A stretch of 64,000 nucleotides of DNA from Oxytricha trifallax. Taxonomy: Eukaryota > Ciliophora > Spirotrichea > Sporadotrichida > Oxytrichidae. The notes beneath the pieces are model-generated. The model worked only from the letters and a program-made list of their open reading frames with translations. It was not told the DNA's origin and searched no databases. Positions 47,303 through 58,180 of the stretch are shown piece by piece (positions within the stretch are counted from its first letter, which is position 1; the number at the start of each line of letters is the position of its first letter). The DNA lies in contig ARYC01003139.1 in assembly GCA_000711775.1 (NCBI GenBank), forward strand, positions 1 to 64,000. The letters are read 5' to 3'. The translations under genes were made by a program, and so were the position numbers.

Positions 47303-47999
47303 TCATAACGCTATAGCTTGTTTTTACTTTAAAATTGTCTTTGATTAATTTTAGAATCCTTTGTTTTTTAATTAATAAACTTGCTTATAACACATACGCC
47401 TTGAATGTTGAAATCTAAAGAGTTATTTTGAAGATCTTTTTACTATGATTTGCTCTATATATCGATTTCTAAATGATTAGTGGAAGTTTAGTATTGACTT
47501 AATCAATTACTGTTTGCATTTAAATAACCCTATTGTTACGATAAAATCACTTCTTAAGACTTATAACTAATGTTAAGAATATTCTGGAATTTGATTTTAT
47601 TTAATCTGGTCTTTCATAAACTATAAAGATATTAATGCGTAGAATAGCAATTGCAACATTTATGGTTTTTTTAATTTTGATTATCCAGTCCACTTAAAAA
47701 TTTATCTTCGATTTCCTGATCTTATATATTAAATTCTTACATCGTTAAACTTTTGAAATCCTTACTCAACTAATTCTTAAATTTACTCATCTTTGGGGCT
47801 TTTACTCTATAAGCTGTCAATTGCTCTTATTAAATTCTTTGCTAACTTTTATCTTTAATTGAATCTTAGAAACTTGCATTAATTTCGGAATCATAGATTC
47901 TCTATCTCCGAATATAAATTCCTTTTATTCTCCTATAATTTCCCCCTTCATTACCCTCCAATTTGCCATACTATATTTCTTATTCTTAATTATCGACAT
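47303..47999 (-). CDS. hypothetical basic protein, probably frame-broken
   Basis: ATG 47999 gives MSIIKNKKYSMANWRVMKGE and EFIFGDRESMIPKLMQVSK, to TGA near 47817. An overlapping frame then runs about 175 codons (SLQSKSPKDEQIQELVEQGF, QKFNDVRIQYIRSGNRRQ) to TGA 47303. The second half becomes A+T-rich and less convincing. The two frames may be joined by a short intron or separated by a frameshift. No family was recognised. Confidence 0.4.
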
Positions 48000-48960
48000 A
48001 TTTTGTTTGATTAGTTGATCTATAATTAGGAGCACTTATTTTTATTACATTTACTGTTGATAACTAGATAAAGGGTTTGGGGTAAATTAGCTTGAATCCT
48101 AGTTCAGAAGAAATAGTTCCTTGGTTTATTTACTATGGTGGGGAGTTTTAAAAGCTTTGTTACTGCTTGTATTCATTTGTAATTAAGATTTTAGCATATT
48201 TTTGTTAAAATCAGTGTTTTAATTGCTGGTGTCAAAGGAATTTTAGTTTGTTATTCTAATATACCCAAGTCTTGAATAATGCCAATTTGTTATTACTATT
48301 TCATTAATAATATGCTTAATCTAAAAATACATCGATATGGAATTAGGAAAGAGGAAAGACTAATTAGATTAAATCTACTTTTGCTTATTCTAATATAAAA
48401 AGATTTAATTCTACCATTTCATTTTATTTTACTAGAAAACATTTGATTTCACAACAGACCTTTTATATATAATATTAGTTTAAATTTTACAGTAATCTAT
48501 TGTTAGTTTATTTGATTAACTGTAGTCTTAGGTTTAATTAAATTATATAGAGCTTTTTAAAGGGGAAACATCATAACTTTAAACTTTATTATTTAACATA
48601 TCCTAAGGCAGCTTATTATTGAGTTTCTAATTTCTCAAGATAAAAATGACATTATAGATTTTTTATGTGTATAACTTTAACATGGCTTTAATTTACAGAA
48701 GAAGAATCAAGTTTGTGATATTCATGCTGATCAACATAATTAAGAGTTAGTTTTCTTTAATCTTCTTTTGAGAATACTTGCATCATTGATACTCCAATTT
48801 GTTTTTAATTGCTATTTTTATCATTTTAATAAAGACTGAGATGGTTACTATACAACTTGTATCAAAATTAGTTGCTAGATATTCTATTAATCTAAAATAA
48901 TAAATTGTATGTAATAAAAATTTACTTTTACATAGATAGAAAGAGATAGATAATAATTTA
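48000..48960. other. no gene seen
   Basis: A+T-rich. A few plus-strand stretches are T-rich, but no protein-like frame was found. Confidence 0.35.
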
Positions 48961-48978
48961 AGGAGAGTAGATAAATTG

Positions 48979-49250
48979 AATCAAGCTTTAAGAATAAATC
49001 TCATGCATTTTAATTGTAGTTTACTACTCTGTCTCTTAACTTTTTGTGCTCCCTCTTCATCTGGAGATAGTTATTCCTATTGTCGTTCCTTTACTACTCC
49101 TTTTCCTTTTGCTATATTCTCTAAATTTCCTAGTTGTCTGGAATGTTTTAATCTGTAGCAGAAGCCGGGCTATTGATAATCTCTTTAACTTCCGCGTTTG
49201 AATTCGCTCTCGGCTTACCACACCATAGTTACCAAAGCATTTGTTCTTTA
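48979..49250 (-). pseudogene. possible 3' ORF remnant beside the retrotransposon
   Basis: The minus strand has protein-like text in two frames: NSNAEVKEIINSPASATDQN then IPDNQEIQRI, and LGNLENIAKGKGVVKERQQE then QLSPDEEGAQKVKRQSSK. G+C is above background. It lies just past the end of the reverse-transcriptase ORF on the same strand and could be the 3' part of that element or an older insertion. The charged, Glu/Lys-rich character recalls the C-terminal part of the 33258-33992 ORF, but no alignment was established. Confidence 0.35.
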
Positions 49251-49376
49251 GATTTATTTATTCATTGGTAGGTTCTCTTTTTGTTAGCTTCCATCAAGTT
49301 ATCCATTCAGTTCATCTTTGATTAATATATTTTCTTTTAATTTTAGAATATATTATTTGAATTATAATTCTCTCCA

Positions 49377-49579
49377 CTCATAAAGAACGTCAAGTTAATG
49401 AAGACAGACTAAAATCATCACCAAGAAGAAGAGGAAGTGAAAGTCAGGCACAGAGAGTAGAAGCAATTAGTGTAGCAAATTGGCAGGCACTCAAAATCTA
49501 AAAGGGCTTGACCCTTATATATCAGCATATATAAATGATCTGGGATCCCCAGAGACCTCAATGTGATCTTATTATTATT
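49377..49579 (+). mobile_element. 5'-truncated retrocopy with 13-bp target duplication
   Basis: The 13 bases ATAATTCTCTCCA occur at 49364-49376 and 49580-49592. Between them are 203 bp whose 3' half matches the end of the element at 33258-34016: AAAGGGCTT, then CCCCAGAGACCTCAATGTGA, then a TTATTATTATTA tail. In the shared frame both end ...GSPETSM and TGA. Extreme 5' truncation, a simple-repeat tail and a target duplication are the classic outcome of target-primed reverse transcription. It is inserted in opposite orientation just beyond the stop of the minus-strand retrotransposon ORF. Confidence 0.85.
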
Positions 49580-49598
49580 ATAATTCTCTCCAACTGCT

Positions 49599-52500
49599 TC
49601 ACTTATTCTCAACTCTCTTTTATTAAATTTAATTTGAATATTTGGGCGAGATCATTATTCCTCTATAGCTGGATATTAATCTTCTACCTTTAGTTTCTTA
49701 ACTTAGGTTATTCTGAACGTCTTCTTCACTTTTTAATAGTGCCCAGCTCCTATTATCTAGCCAAATCATATTTGCGATAATCTCAATTTACAAGTTGCTG
49801 TATATATTTATCAATATTTTCTCTTTAAGTATTTTGGAAAATCTTGTTGGGTCTCCTGCCCGGCTGATTGCTTCACAACTTCTCATATGACTTGCCTTCA
49901 AGAAAATATTATGGATACGACAGTAGTGGCTCATTTCGTAGTTTATAGTTGTTCTGTTTTGGCCTATCGGAATTCTGGTATCCATCAGATCTTTTGTTAT
50001 AAATAACTTTTTCTTTCTTAAATTACAATTTTGCTGATTTGGACTTGTATTTTTGTCTTTTCGGGTAAAATAAAGTTCACTAATTTTATTTGACATTCTA
50101 CATGTTCTTCTGAACTGGCTCTGTAATAATTTGCACGTGTTGGTGTCTTTAAGTTGGGTGACATTGCGGAGTATATTTTTATGAATGTCCCTGGGTGTTT
50201 TGAAAGTTAGTCTTTTTAGTTGAGTCCCATTCCCTCAGTCTTTAGATATTAAGCTGCCACTAATGGGGTGTATAAAAATCATGAGTAATCTAATTGAAGC
50301 TACAATAATAGTGTCGCATATCGTTGGATTGTTTGATTTTGTTAATCTCTAATAGAACTCAGTTTGTTTCTTCAATTTGTTCCAATTCGTCTTCAGCATT
50401 GTTGATGTATTTAGGAAAATATTCATGCCTAAGAACTTGACGCCCTCTACTCTCTTAATCCCACCAATCTCTTTTACTTCTTTGAATCGTCTTACGTTCG
50501 TTAGGAATGAAGATTTATTTATTTTTAATTTTAAATTATGAGATTTCTCAATTTCCTAAAAGCATCCTACTATTCTTTCTTGTTACTCTTGGTTTTTATG
50601 TTGATAAGGATGTCGTCTGCAAATGGTTGTAATTTCCCTTGTTTTATTAGGAAAGTCAGCTATTGTTATGATTATATATTGCGTCTTGGAGTTAAATTTT
50701 GAATAGCTTAAGGGACAACCTACTACCTTAAGTTACTCCTTTTTGGCATTGAATCTATTCCTCCTCGTAGTGAGTATTTTATTTTGGTAGAGCTCCTTAA
50801 AAAGCTTTACTCCTCTATTGTAGGAATACATTCGATTTGAGAAAATGAATTTAATTTAAATTAATTAAATATTAAAATCATGGCAGTTATCAAATCCAAA
50901 GTGACTTAAAATTGAAAAATAAATGGATTCTACGGTAGATCCCGCAATTTTAGCTGGACTTTATTACTGGCAATATTCCTGAATCATCCCAGGAAGCGAG
51001 ATATTTTGGTTTTGAGCAAACTCCCAAAAAAAGTATAATAGGTTTTTCTCGCTTGGGCGATGAGATAAATTCATTATAGCAATAACAACCACCGTCTCAT
51101 TTTTAATGCGCTATCCAGAGAGTATAATATTGTCATGGTTTACAGAAATTTTCCAAAAACATAACTGAAGGTAATTAATAATTAATTAATTTTAATTTTA
51201 ATTCATTTTCCCAAATCGAATGTATTCTTACTATATTATTGTCGTTTCTGACTTGATCCTCTACTCTAATATGTTGATTAATTTTTCTTTCCAAACATAG
51301 TCATAAGCTTTTAGCATGTCTGAAAATAGAAATGCTTCTCTTCATTTGCTCTTCCTCATTGTTCCCTTTATGAGTTTCAAAAGTCTCATTATGATATTAT
51401 GAGTGCTTTTGCTCTCTTTTAAGCCGCTTTGATAGTTCCCAGTTTTTGGTAACTAAATAATCTAGTCCTGGAGTTTGTTGATCAGAACCTACTCCATTAT
51501 GTTACTAAGAAGGTAGTTAACATCTATAAGCCTTGTGATTTCAATTTCCGGGTAATGGTTGCATTGATTCTTAAATAAAAGTATTAGTCTTCCTTCCTAA
51601 ATATACTAGGGTATTATTTGAGAGTTCAGTCATTACGATATTTTCTTACTTATTGTCCTTCGTAACTCATCACACTTGATAAACATTTTCCCATCAAATC
51701 CGTCGCACACCCAATTGCTTTGTTGAAATTATATTCACCTCTGCTATTATCAACATCTTTTTTATTTCGGAATTTTTACCCATTTGCTTCATTCTCCATT
51801 GTTATATCTATTGATTTTGTTGTTGGCATTATATTCTCTCTTTGTCTTTGAGTATATTGTTGTGGTGTTGAAATGCTTGTTAGATGGTCCATTCTTCGAA
51901 TTTATCCTCTCCTCTATAGTTAGACCTTTGATTTGCTAAGATTGTTTTTTGTTATTTGTTAATCTTCTAAATAAATAGAAAAACCATTTTAAGTCATTTC
52001 TTTCTTGGAGGTGTTCCATATCACTAAAAGCGTCACTCCACTTGTTTGGTGTCTTAGAATATTTTTTTCTCAAAAGACTGCCCTTTTTATACTATCCATA
52101 GTGGGGATTTTTTATGCCAATTCTTTGTCTTGTTAAGTTTCTCTAACTTCTATTCAAAGCATTTCCTTATCGGCTGTTCTACTTGATCATCTTTTAGCAC
52201 CCTCCCCCCCCAATAAATGTCTTTCAACATTGCTTAATTATTTGTGTAATCCTTATGGTTATTTCTTTGTAAGTTAGCTCTAGATCATTTTCCTAGAATT
52301 TAATCTTCAGTTTTACCATAATTAATTTTTGATATGCTAATCTTAATTGGTCCAGTTCCCATGTTATGGTCTCTGTATTTGAGAATATTCGGTTCAGTTG
52401 GTTTCCTTTGGAGTGAGTGCTCACTCCCACTGATATTGATTAAATCAGGCCTTCCTTGATAAGTCTCTAACTTAAGTATTTCAGGTAGTAGTTAATGTCA

Positions 52501-52913
52501 CCCATTATTATGATTATTAGACTTTTGCATTTTTATTTAAATGATTTTATCATTAACTTCAATCTGTTCTAGAGTTCTTTGATTTCATCATTCCAGTAAA
52601 ATGGTGTGTAAACTGTAATTATATGCATTGAAAATCCCTCCAAGTTGAGTATGTTCCACGCTAAGAATTGCTTCAATGTTTTTACAGTTTTAATTTAGTA
52701 TTTCCAACTATTAGGCGTGAGTACCTCGCTATTCCAAGATAGTTGGGTCTATGGTATGTTATTGTTGTTTGCTTCGATAATTTTTTTAAGTCTCGTTTCC
52801 ACAAGATTAATGAAGTCGGATTTCCTTCCTTCGAATTCTCCCATCATCTGATTTTATATAAGCTTGGAACTCTTTCCTCTAACATTTTGAAAACAGATGT
52901 TTATTTAAATCAT
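49599..52913 (-). pseudogene. non-LTR retrotransposon endonuclease/reverse transcriptase
   Basis: The minus strand reads under the ciliate code from ATG 52913. The AP-endonuclease domain comes first: CFQNVRGKSSKLI, FINLVETRLKKI (catalytic E), FSMHIITVYTPFYWND and IIIMGDINYY (G-D-I-N), staying open to TGA 52224. Reverse-transcriptase blocks follow. They are GFDGKMFIKCDELRR; IEITRLIDVNYLLSNIMEQV; LPKTGNYQSGLKESKSTHNI; and the palm motif FSDMLKAYDYVWKEKLINIL, then a MITE insertion. After it come VVGCPLSYSKFNS, LQPFADDILINIKT (the F-A-D-D box, in a shifted frame), SHNLKLKINKSSF and EGVKFLGMNIF. The C-terminal part includes HYCRIHNIFLKASHMRSCE and ends at TGA 49599. In-frame TGA codons, frameshifts and the MITE make it dead. 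Tetrahymena REP elements are a known germline non-LTR family; membership is likely but unproven. Confidence 0.88.
50819..51233. mobile_element. palindromic MITE, copy 4, inside the reverse transcriptase
   Basis: 415 bp with ends TTGTAGGAATACATTCGATT and the matching inverse, each bordered by TA. The interior is more diverged than copies 1 and 3 but keeps the CATGGCAGTTATCAAA box, AGCTGGACTTTATTACTGGC and the GAGCGAGAT-type core. The insertion falls between reverse-transcriptase motif A and motif B, so the MITE family was active after the retrotransposon had inserted. Confidence 0.85.
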
Positions 52914-53011
52914 CAGTGCCTATATCTGCCTTCTGCTGTTTATAGTCTGGGACCTCCATTTACTCCTTTGATTCTCGGCAAAAATTTTTCATTCCTTCTA
53001 GCCCATTCTTC

Positions 53012-53215
53012 TAAACCCCATAGATCAATTAAGACACGAAGATTGAGGTTAAGAAAAATTAAATTAAAAACTAATCATTATAGGAACATAATTATAATGC
53101 ATGGACTAATTATTAAAACTTTTACTCAATTAATTGTCCTTATAAAATAATCCATTAATGGTGTGCAAATTTGATTTTAGCCTAATTATATTTATTTTCA
53201 CCTAATAGTTATTAT
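53012..53215 (-). promoter_or_regulatory. 5' leader of the non-LTR retrotransposon
   Basis: About 200 bp directly upstream of the endonuclease ORF. It matches 60670-60872 closely and 5620-5811 more loosely. Conserved blocks are ATAATTAGGCTAAAAT, TTTTAATAATTAGTCC, and CAATCTTCGTGTCTTAATTG followed by ATCTATGGGGTTT. Non-LTR elements carry their promoter within the 5' leader, so this is the likely promoter; the assignment is by position and conservation. Confidence 0.6.
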
Positions 53216-54150
53216 TAAGCGAGTATAATTAAAATGTGGAGACTGTTAAAATTAAATAAAAAAAGAGATCAAATAAAATTATGACCATCTCAATATACAT
53301 GAGTTGAGATCAAACAGTCAATAATTTGAATTAAGTTTGAGTAGATCCTTATTTAACTTTAATTAACTAATCAACTATCTAAAAATGGAATTTTTGTTTT
53401 TTATCAACTTTTCTGACTTTTTGTTCATCGATCAAGTAGATGCTGTAGCTGATCTTCAAGCTTTTTCATTATATTCATTGATATCTTCGGGGTATCTTCC
53501 TCAAAAAGTTTAAAGTGTGGAAAGTGTGGAGAGTGTGGAGTGTGTGGAGTCCAGCATCCACAAAAACAGTAGTAATAGCACTCATATTCTCAAAATCAAG
53601 CATTATTATAAGTCTGGTTGAAATTCTAGTGAATTAAAAAATTTTACATCACTGATTTTTTCTTAGTTTTCATCAACATCATCTTCAACAAAAGACATCA
53701 CATATATGAATTTTAGAAAAACAAGATGTTTTTGAAAAAAATCCCAGACTCATAATAATGCTTGATTTTGAGAATATGAGTGCTATTACTACTGTTTTTG
53801 TGGATGCTGGACTCCACACACTCCACACTCTCCACACTTTCCACACTTTAAACTTTTTGAGGAAGATACCCCGAAGATATCAATGAATATAATGAAAAAG
53901 CTTGAAGATCAGCTACAGCATCTACTTGATCGATGAACAAAAAGTCAGAAAAGTTGATAAAAAACAAAAATTCCATTTTTAGATAGTTGATTAGTTAATT
54001 AAAGTTAAATAAGGATCTACTCAAACTTAATTCAAATTATTGACTGTTTGATCTCAACTCATGTATATTGAGATGGTCATAATTTTATTTGATCTCTTTT
54101 TTTATTTAATTTTAACAGTCTCCACATTTTAATTATACTCGCTTAATAAT
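53211..54150. repeat. 940-bp fold-back with 406-bp arms and a GTGTGGA tandem
   Basis: Positions 53211-53616 are the reverse complement of 53744-54150 over essentially the whole length; the spacer is about 127 bp. Each arm contains a short tandem array of GTGTGGA-like units (53515-53550 and its mirror). No reading frame looks like protein. The left outer edge abuts the retrotransposon leader (53012-53215, minus). The right outer edge abuts a short piece of the same leader in plus orientation (54150-54214). It could be a fold-back element or a rearranged head-to-head insertion. Confidence 0.88.
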
Positions 54151-54214
54151 TATTAATTTAATTTTTCTTAACTCCAATCCACACGCCTTAATTAATCTAT
54201 CAAGTTTTTCTTCT
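54150..54214 (+). repeat. partial retrotransposon leader
   Basis: About 65 bp matching the 3' part of the leader family (TTTAATTTTTCTTAACTCCA then CACGCCTTAATTAATCTAT), directly at the right edge of the 940-bp fold-back. Confidence 0.5.
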
Positions 54215-55150
54215 CTAACTGGTTGATAAAATTGAAGCAGGCGGTCAATGCCTGCAACAGCTTTGAAGTTTTCCAAGTTTTTATTAATATTATTATCAAC
54301 TTGGACCTTTGTGTTTTGGGTTTGATTTAATGAACAGAAGTTTGAATGTTTATAATAATCATGAATATGTTTTATGTTGCTGGCTTCTATATCTCCTTAT
54401 CTTCCATGTAAGTTGGTATATTCCTTCTCTGAGGTTTGTCTTTGTCCTCGACTTCCATCTAGTTCCCCCCTTCTATCTATTTAATTAATTTTTCTAATTT
54501 ATTATTTTACTTTTACATATCATAATTCTTACCAATGCATTTTGATGTATACTAAAGAAGGTTAGGCTATTTTCGATTATCAAAAGGCTTTATAAAATTT
54601 TGGAACTAACTAAACGAAGGTTTCTGTAGGATTTTAATTGAATTTTTCGATAGTATTTACCTATATTTATTGGTAATATCCCCATTATTCTAATGCTTAC
54701 AAGAGTTATCTATCTTCCCAATGTTATTTTCAAGAATTATCTCATTAATATCGTCAATTCCCACAGCAATGTCTCTTTGAGGCAGTTTCTACTTCTTGAT
54801 TTAGATACTCGAAGATAATCTATTTTCAACATTAAATTAATTGGAATTACTTAAGGTTGTGGTTGTGCCTGTGTGATTTTAAGTTTTTAGGATTTGATAA
54901 TTATAATTTTTGAAACGATTCTTTGCTAATAAAGCTTGATTATTTATCATTTTGTTTATTAACATTGTTTTTATATATAAATAATATATATACATAGATC
55001 GAAAATAAATTAAAAAATTTTTATATATTTTATGAATAAAAAATATTTCTAAGAATCATAAGACACATCTATTAATAATTTGAGAAAGTATTAATGACAA
55101 TATTTTTGTTTTTAAAGATAATTTTAATATTTGAATTTGAAAAATTTATC
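54215..55150. other. no gene seen
   Basis: A+T-rich, slightly G+C-richer at 54220-54330 (AAGCAGGCGGTCAATGCCTG). No protein-like frame was accepted. Confidence 0.35.
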
Positions 55151-57476
55151 ATGGACGCCGCTTTAGAACAACAAATAAACTCAGATGAGACTGATGAATT
55201 GAATAGTATTTCAAGAGTAGCTTTACTAATATAAGATTTAAGCAACGAAGATCCACGTACTATGTTGCATTCAATCATGAAATTGACATAAATTACAAAA
55301 CTTTTAGGTAAGTCCCTACTTTTTAACATTAATTATTTAATGCGAAATTTCTTTGAATGTCGTGCTAGTTATATCTTGAGCTAATTAGCGAATTTTATCA
55401 ATTGAAAAACATTCTTGGAATTATTATCTGACTATATATATATATAGGTCGTGAACGCTTCATAGAAGAATTGATCCCTATGTTAACTGAACTTATTGAT
55501 AAAACTTACAGTAACCCTGAGTTAATACTGAATTTAGCTGAACAACTTGAAAATTTAACTGATTACCTGGATGAGAATAAGCACCCTGTATTCTTATTAT
55601 AGCCTTTGGACTATATTCTTAGATATGATGATTCTATTGTCAGAGACAAGGCTATTGCCTCATTGAAAATAGTAGGGTAAAAGATAAATAATAAAATAAT
55701 ATTTACTGATTATATGCCACTTGTTAAAAAAATGCGCAAAGGAAGTTTTTTTAGTTTGAGTATTATAAAAATATAAAAAATAGAATTTAGTAGTAGGATT
55801 AATTTCACTATCAACTTATTGCCTTATACTATTTTAATTTCTTCATGCTTCTTGTATGCTTACATCTAGAAACGTTTAGATAACGAACGTAAAGTTTATA
55901 CTCATCCTAAATTTGAGAAATCATCAAAGGACGACACTCCAATGATTAGAAGTGATATAGATCAATCTCTTGCTATTCTTTCTGAGACTCTCTAATAAAA
56001 CTCAGGTTCTGAAGATACTCATGAACTAGCAAAGACTTTTCTACTTCCAATTATAAAAGCACTTCTTTCAGATGATAACGATTCTCTGAAGATTTAGGCC
56101 GTTGGAGCATTCAGTAAAATTCGCTAAGTTATTCGATGATGTGGAAGTTTATAAAGAGTGAAATGATACCACCTCTTAGAACAGCCGTCGATAATAAAAT
56201 GGTTTCATGGAGATTGAGGTTCTCTGTGGCTGAAGTAGCTTCTGAACTTACAGGTCAAGTTGACAGGGAAATTGCAGATACTGCCATATAAATGATTTCA
56301 TTTAATTTTAACAAAATATCAATCATTAACCAATTTATAGTCGGCCACTATGTGACTTTGCTCCAAAATAAAGTACCAGAAGTGCGTCAGTAACGCAGCT
56401 ATGCTCCCTGATTTGGGAAAGAATTGATCTCCATCTGTAATCGTAGAAAAATTTTTCCATTAATGGAAATACCGTGAATGAAAACAATCTGCTTTTAAAA
56501 TTCAGATTGAAATTAGAAACTTTGTGAGATGAGTCAATATATAGGCTAGGATAGTGTATAGCAATTTTTCATTCCATTAATCACTAAAATGTAAAGGACT
56601 CGCCAACTTAAGTTAAAATTCCAACTATTCAAGTTGAGTTGTATATCTAGTATATTAAAAATGGTTAAAAGACTCATTATTTTTAATGCAACACATGAAG
56701 ACTTTAGTTGAGATCATAGGAGACTTAGATTTTGACTCACATATTATCCCAGTCATTATCAATTATCAAATGATAAATTTAGGAGAGTGAAGCAAGCTGT
56801 AAATTAATTAGTCCCAAGTATAGCTGAGTTCATCAAAATTATAAATAAATTGTGATTATATACATTTAAAAGACAACTATTATTATTAAAATAGTAATGT
56901 ATATTAAACATCTCAAAGTAACAATTTAAAGAACGACTTGAAAAACATGTTATCAGCTGGTTAAGCGATGTAATTTTTTAAGTCAGAGAAAAGGCCATTC
57001 AAATATTGATATAATTAAAAGAAAAGATTTGACTAAGATTGGCTAGAGGAAACTATCGAACTTAAATACCAAAATCTCCACCAGCATAAAGTATGGATAG
57101 GAATCCATACTATCTTTTTAAAACATCATAATAATTATTATAAGTTATATAAAAATACTAGTGCTACTTTATTTATAAGATGCCAATGTTATGTAAATAT
57201 TTGTTTGGTACATATTTATATTACATGCTCTTCTTAATTTTGAAAGTAGTTGAACACGTTTCTCAAAACTTCCTTAATAAAAAATTAGTATCCTTCCTCT
57301 TAAAACTGGATACAGATACCGTACCAAACATTAAATTCAATGTAGCAAAAGCAGTAGAAAGCTTTACCTTCACTTTTTTGAACAGCAATAAAATGCAGGC
57401 TCAAGATATGCTTAAAAATATGATTGAAAGGAGAATAGAGATTTTGACGTCAAATATTTTTGACAATTGGCTTTGA
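55151..57476 (+). pseudogene. PP2A regulatory subunit A (PR65, HEAT-repeat scaffold), decayed
   Basis: The intact protein is the roughly 590-residue HEAT-repeat scaffold that holds the catalytic and regulatory subunits of phosphatase 2A. ATG 55151 gives MDAALEQQINSDETDELNSI. Intron 1 (55308-55447, GTAAGT...TATAG) splices in phase to RERFIEELIPMLTELI. Recognisable HEAT units follow: ILNLAEQLENLTDYLDENK, SIVRDKAIASLKIVGQKI, YMPLVKKMRKGSFF, KDDTPMIRSDIDQSL, LLPIIKALLSDDNDSLKIQA. After a frameshift near 56115 come MIPPLRTAVDNKMVSWRLRF and VTLLQNKVPEVRQQRSYAP. Later units are scattered over three frames, including VISWLSDVIFQVREKAI, and the last is TVPNIKFNVAKAVESF (family DPVANVRFNVAKSLQKI). Many frameshifts and TGA codons show it is dead. 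Block order matches the family throughout, so the assignment is firm. Confidence 0.85.
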
Positions 57477-57599
57477 AAACAATCAATAGTTTGTGATAGA
57501 AAAACAAAAAGAATTATTAGAGATTTATTGAGTAACAAGCTTAACTGTTATATAAATGTGAAAAGGGATAAATATCCTATTTCTTACAAAAAGAATCTT

Positions 57600-58180
57600 A
57601 ACTCATAATTCAGTTAACTAAGGGTTTATTTTAATATTTTTACACTTTATGAAGACTTTTGTCATTTCTTAGCACTTAATCTAGTTTATCTTTGTTATTG
57701 ATCAATTAATCTAATTTGCGTCTCTTTCCTCCAATATAATCTAAAGTAATATCCCTTAAATTTACATTCAATAATTACTCTTGAATAATATTTTCTTATT
57801 ATTAATCCATTTCAATATAATTTCATGAACATTTAAGCTTTATTCTGCATTTATATTATCTTTAGTTTGTTATTCTATTCCTCTTATTATTTACACCATC
57901 CTCAAGTTCAGTAAGTTAATTGCACGGGCTCTTAAATTTGCAGTTATTTATGTGCTAGCTTTATGAGTTTTGTAAATTTTCACTAAGATTTTATTGCTTG
58001 ATTTCCTGTTTTGATTAAATTTCAAATCACTCAGTGCTAGTGTCGCTTTGCTAATCGCTTACACTTTCTTATGCAATTTTGGTAAATACTCTCATTGGTT
58101 TTCTTGTTGATTTGTATCAATTTTCCAGTTATATAATTTACTTATGCTTTCAATAAGTTTTCCCCTGTTCTTCATTGGCA
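57600..58180 (-). pseudogene. decayed coiled-coil gene fragment
   Basis: The minus strand begins with MKNRGKLIESISKLYNW near 58178, followed after frame changes by KKVQAISKATLALSDLKFNQ, then NCKFKSPCNQLTELEDGVNN and KRNRITNQRQYKC. A long overlapping frame ends at TGA 57768. Lys/Asn/Gln-rich and helical; no family was recognised. It lies tail to tail with the PP2A pseudogene. Confidence 0.4.

Noticed and set aside
49788-50096. Independent 102-residue minus-strand gene under the standard code
   Set aside because: It is the C-terminal part of the ciliate-code endonuclease/reverse transcriptase frame, which continues past the TAA codons on both sides.
52198-52212. Run of C residues as a possible MITE tip like that at 63365
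   Set aside because: It lacks the adjoining GTTTCCTG motif and any inverted partner.
52743-53150. 135-codon plus-strand open frame
   Set aside because: It lies over the minus-strand endonuclease start and leader of the retrotransposon. The minus-strand reading contains the catalytic motifs, so the plus frame is a shadow.
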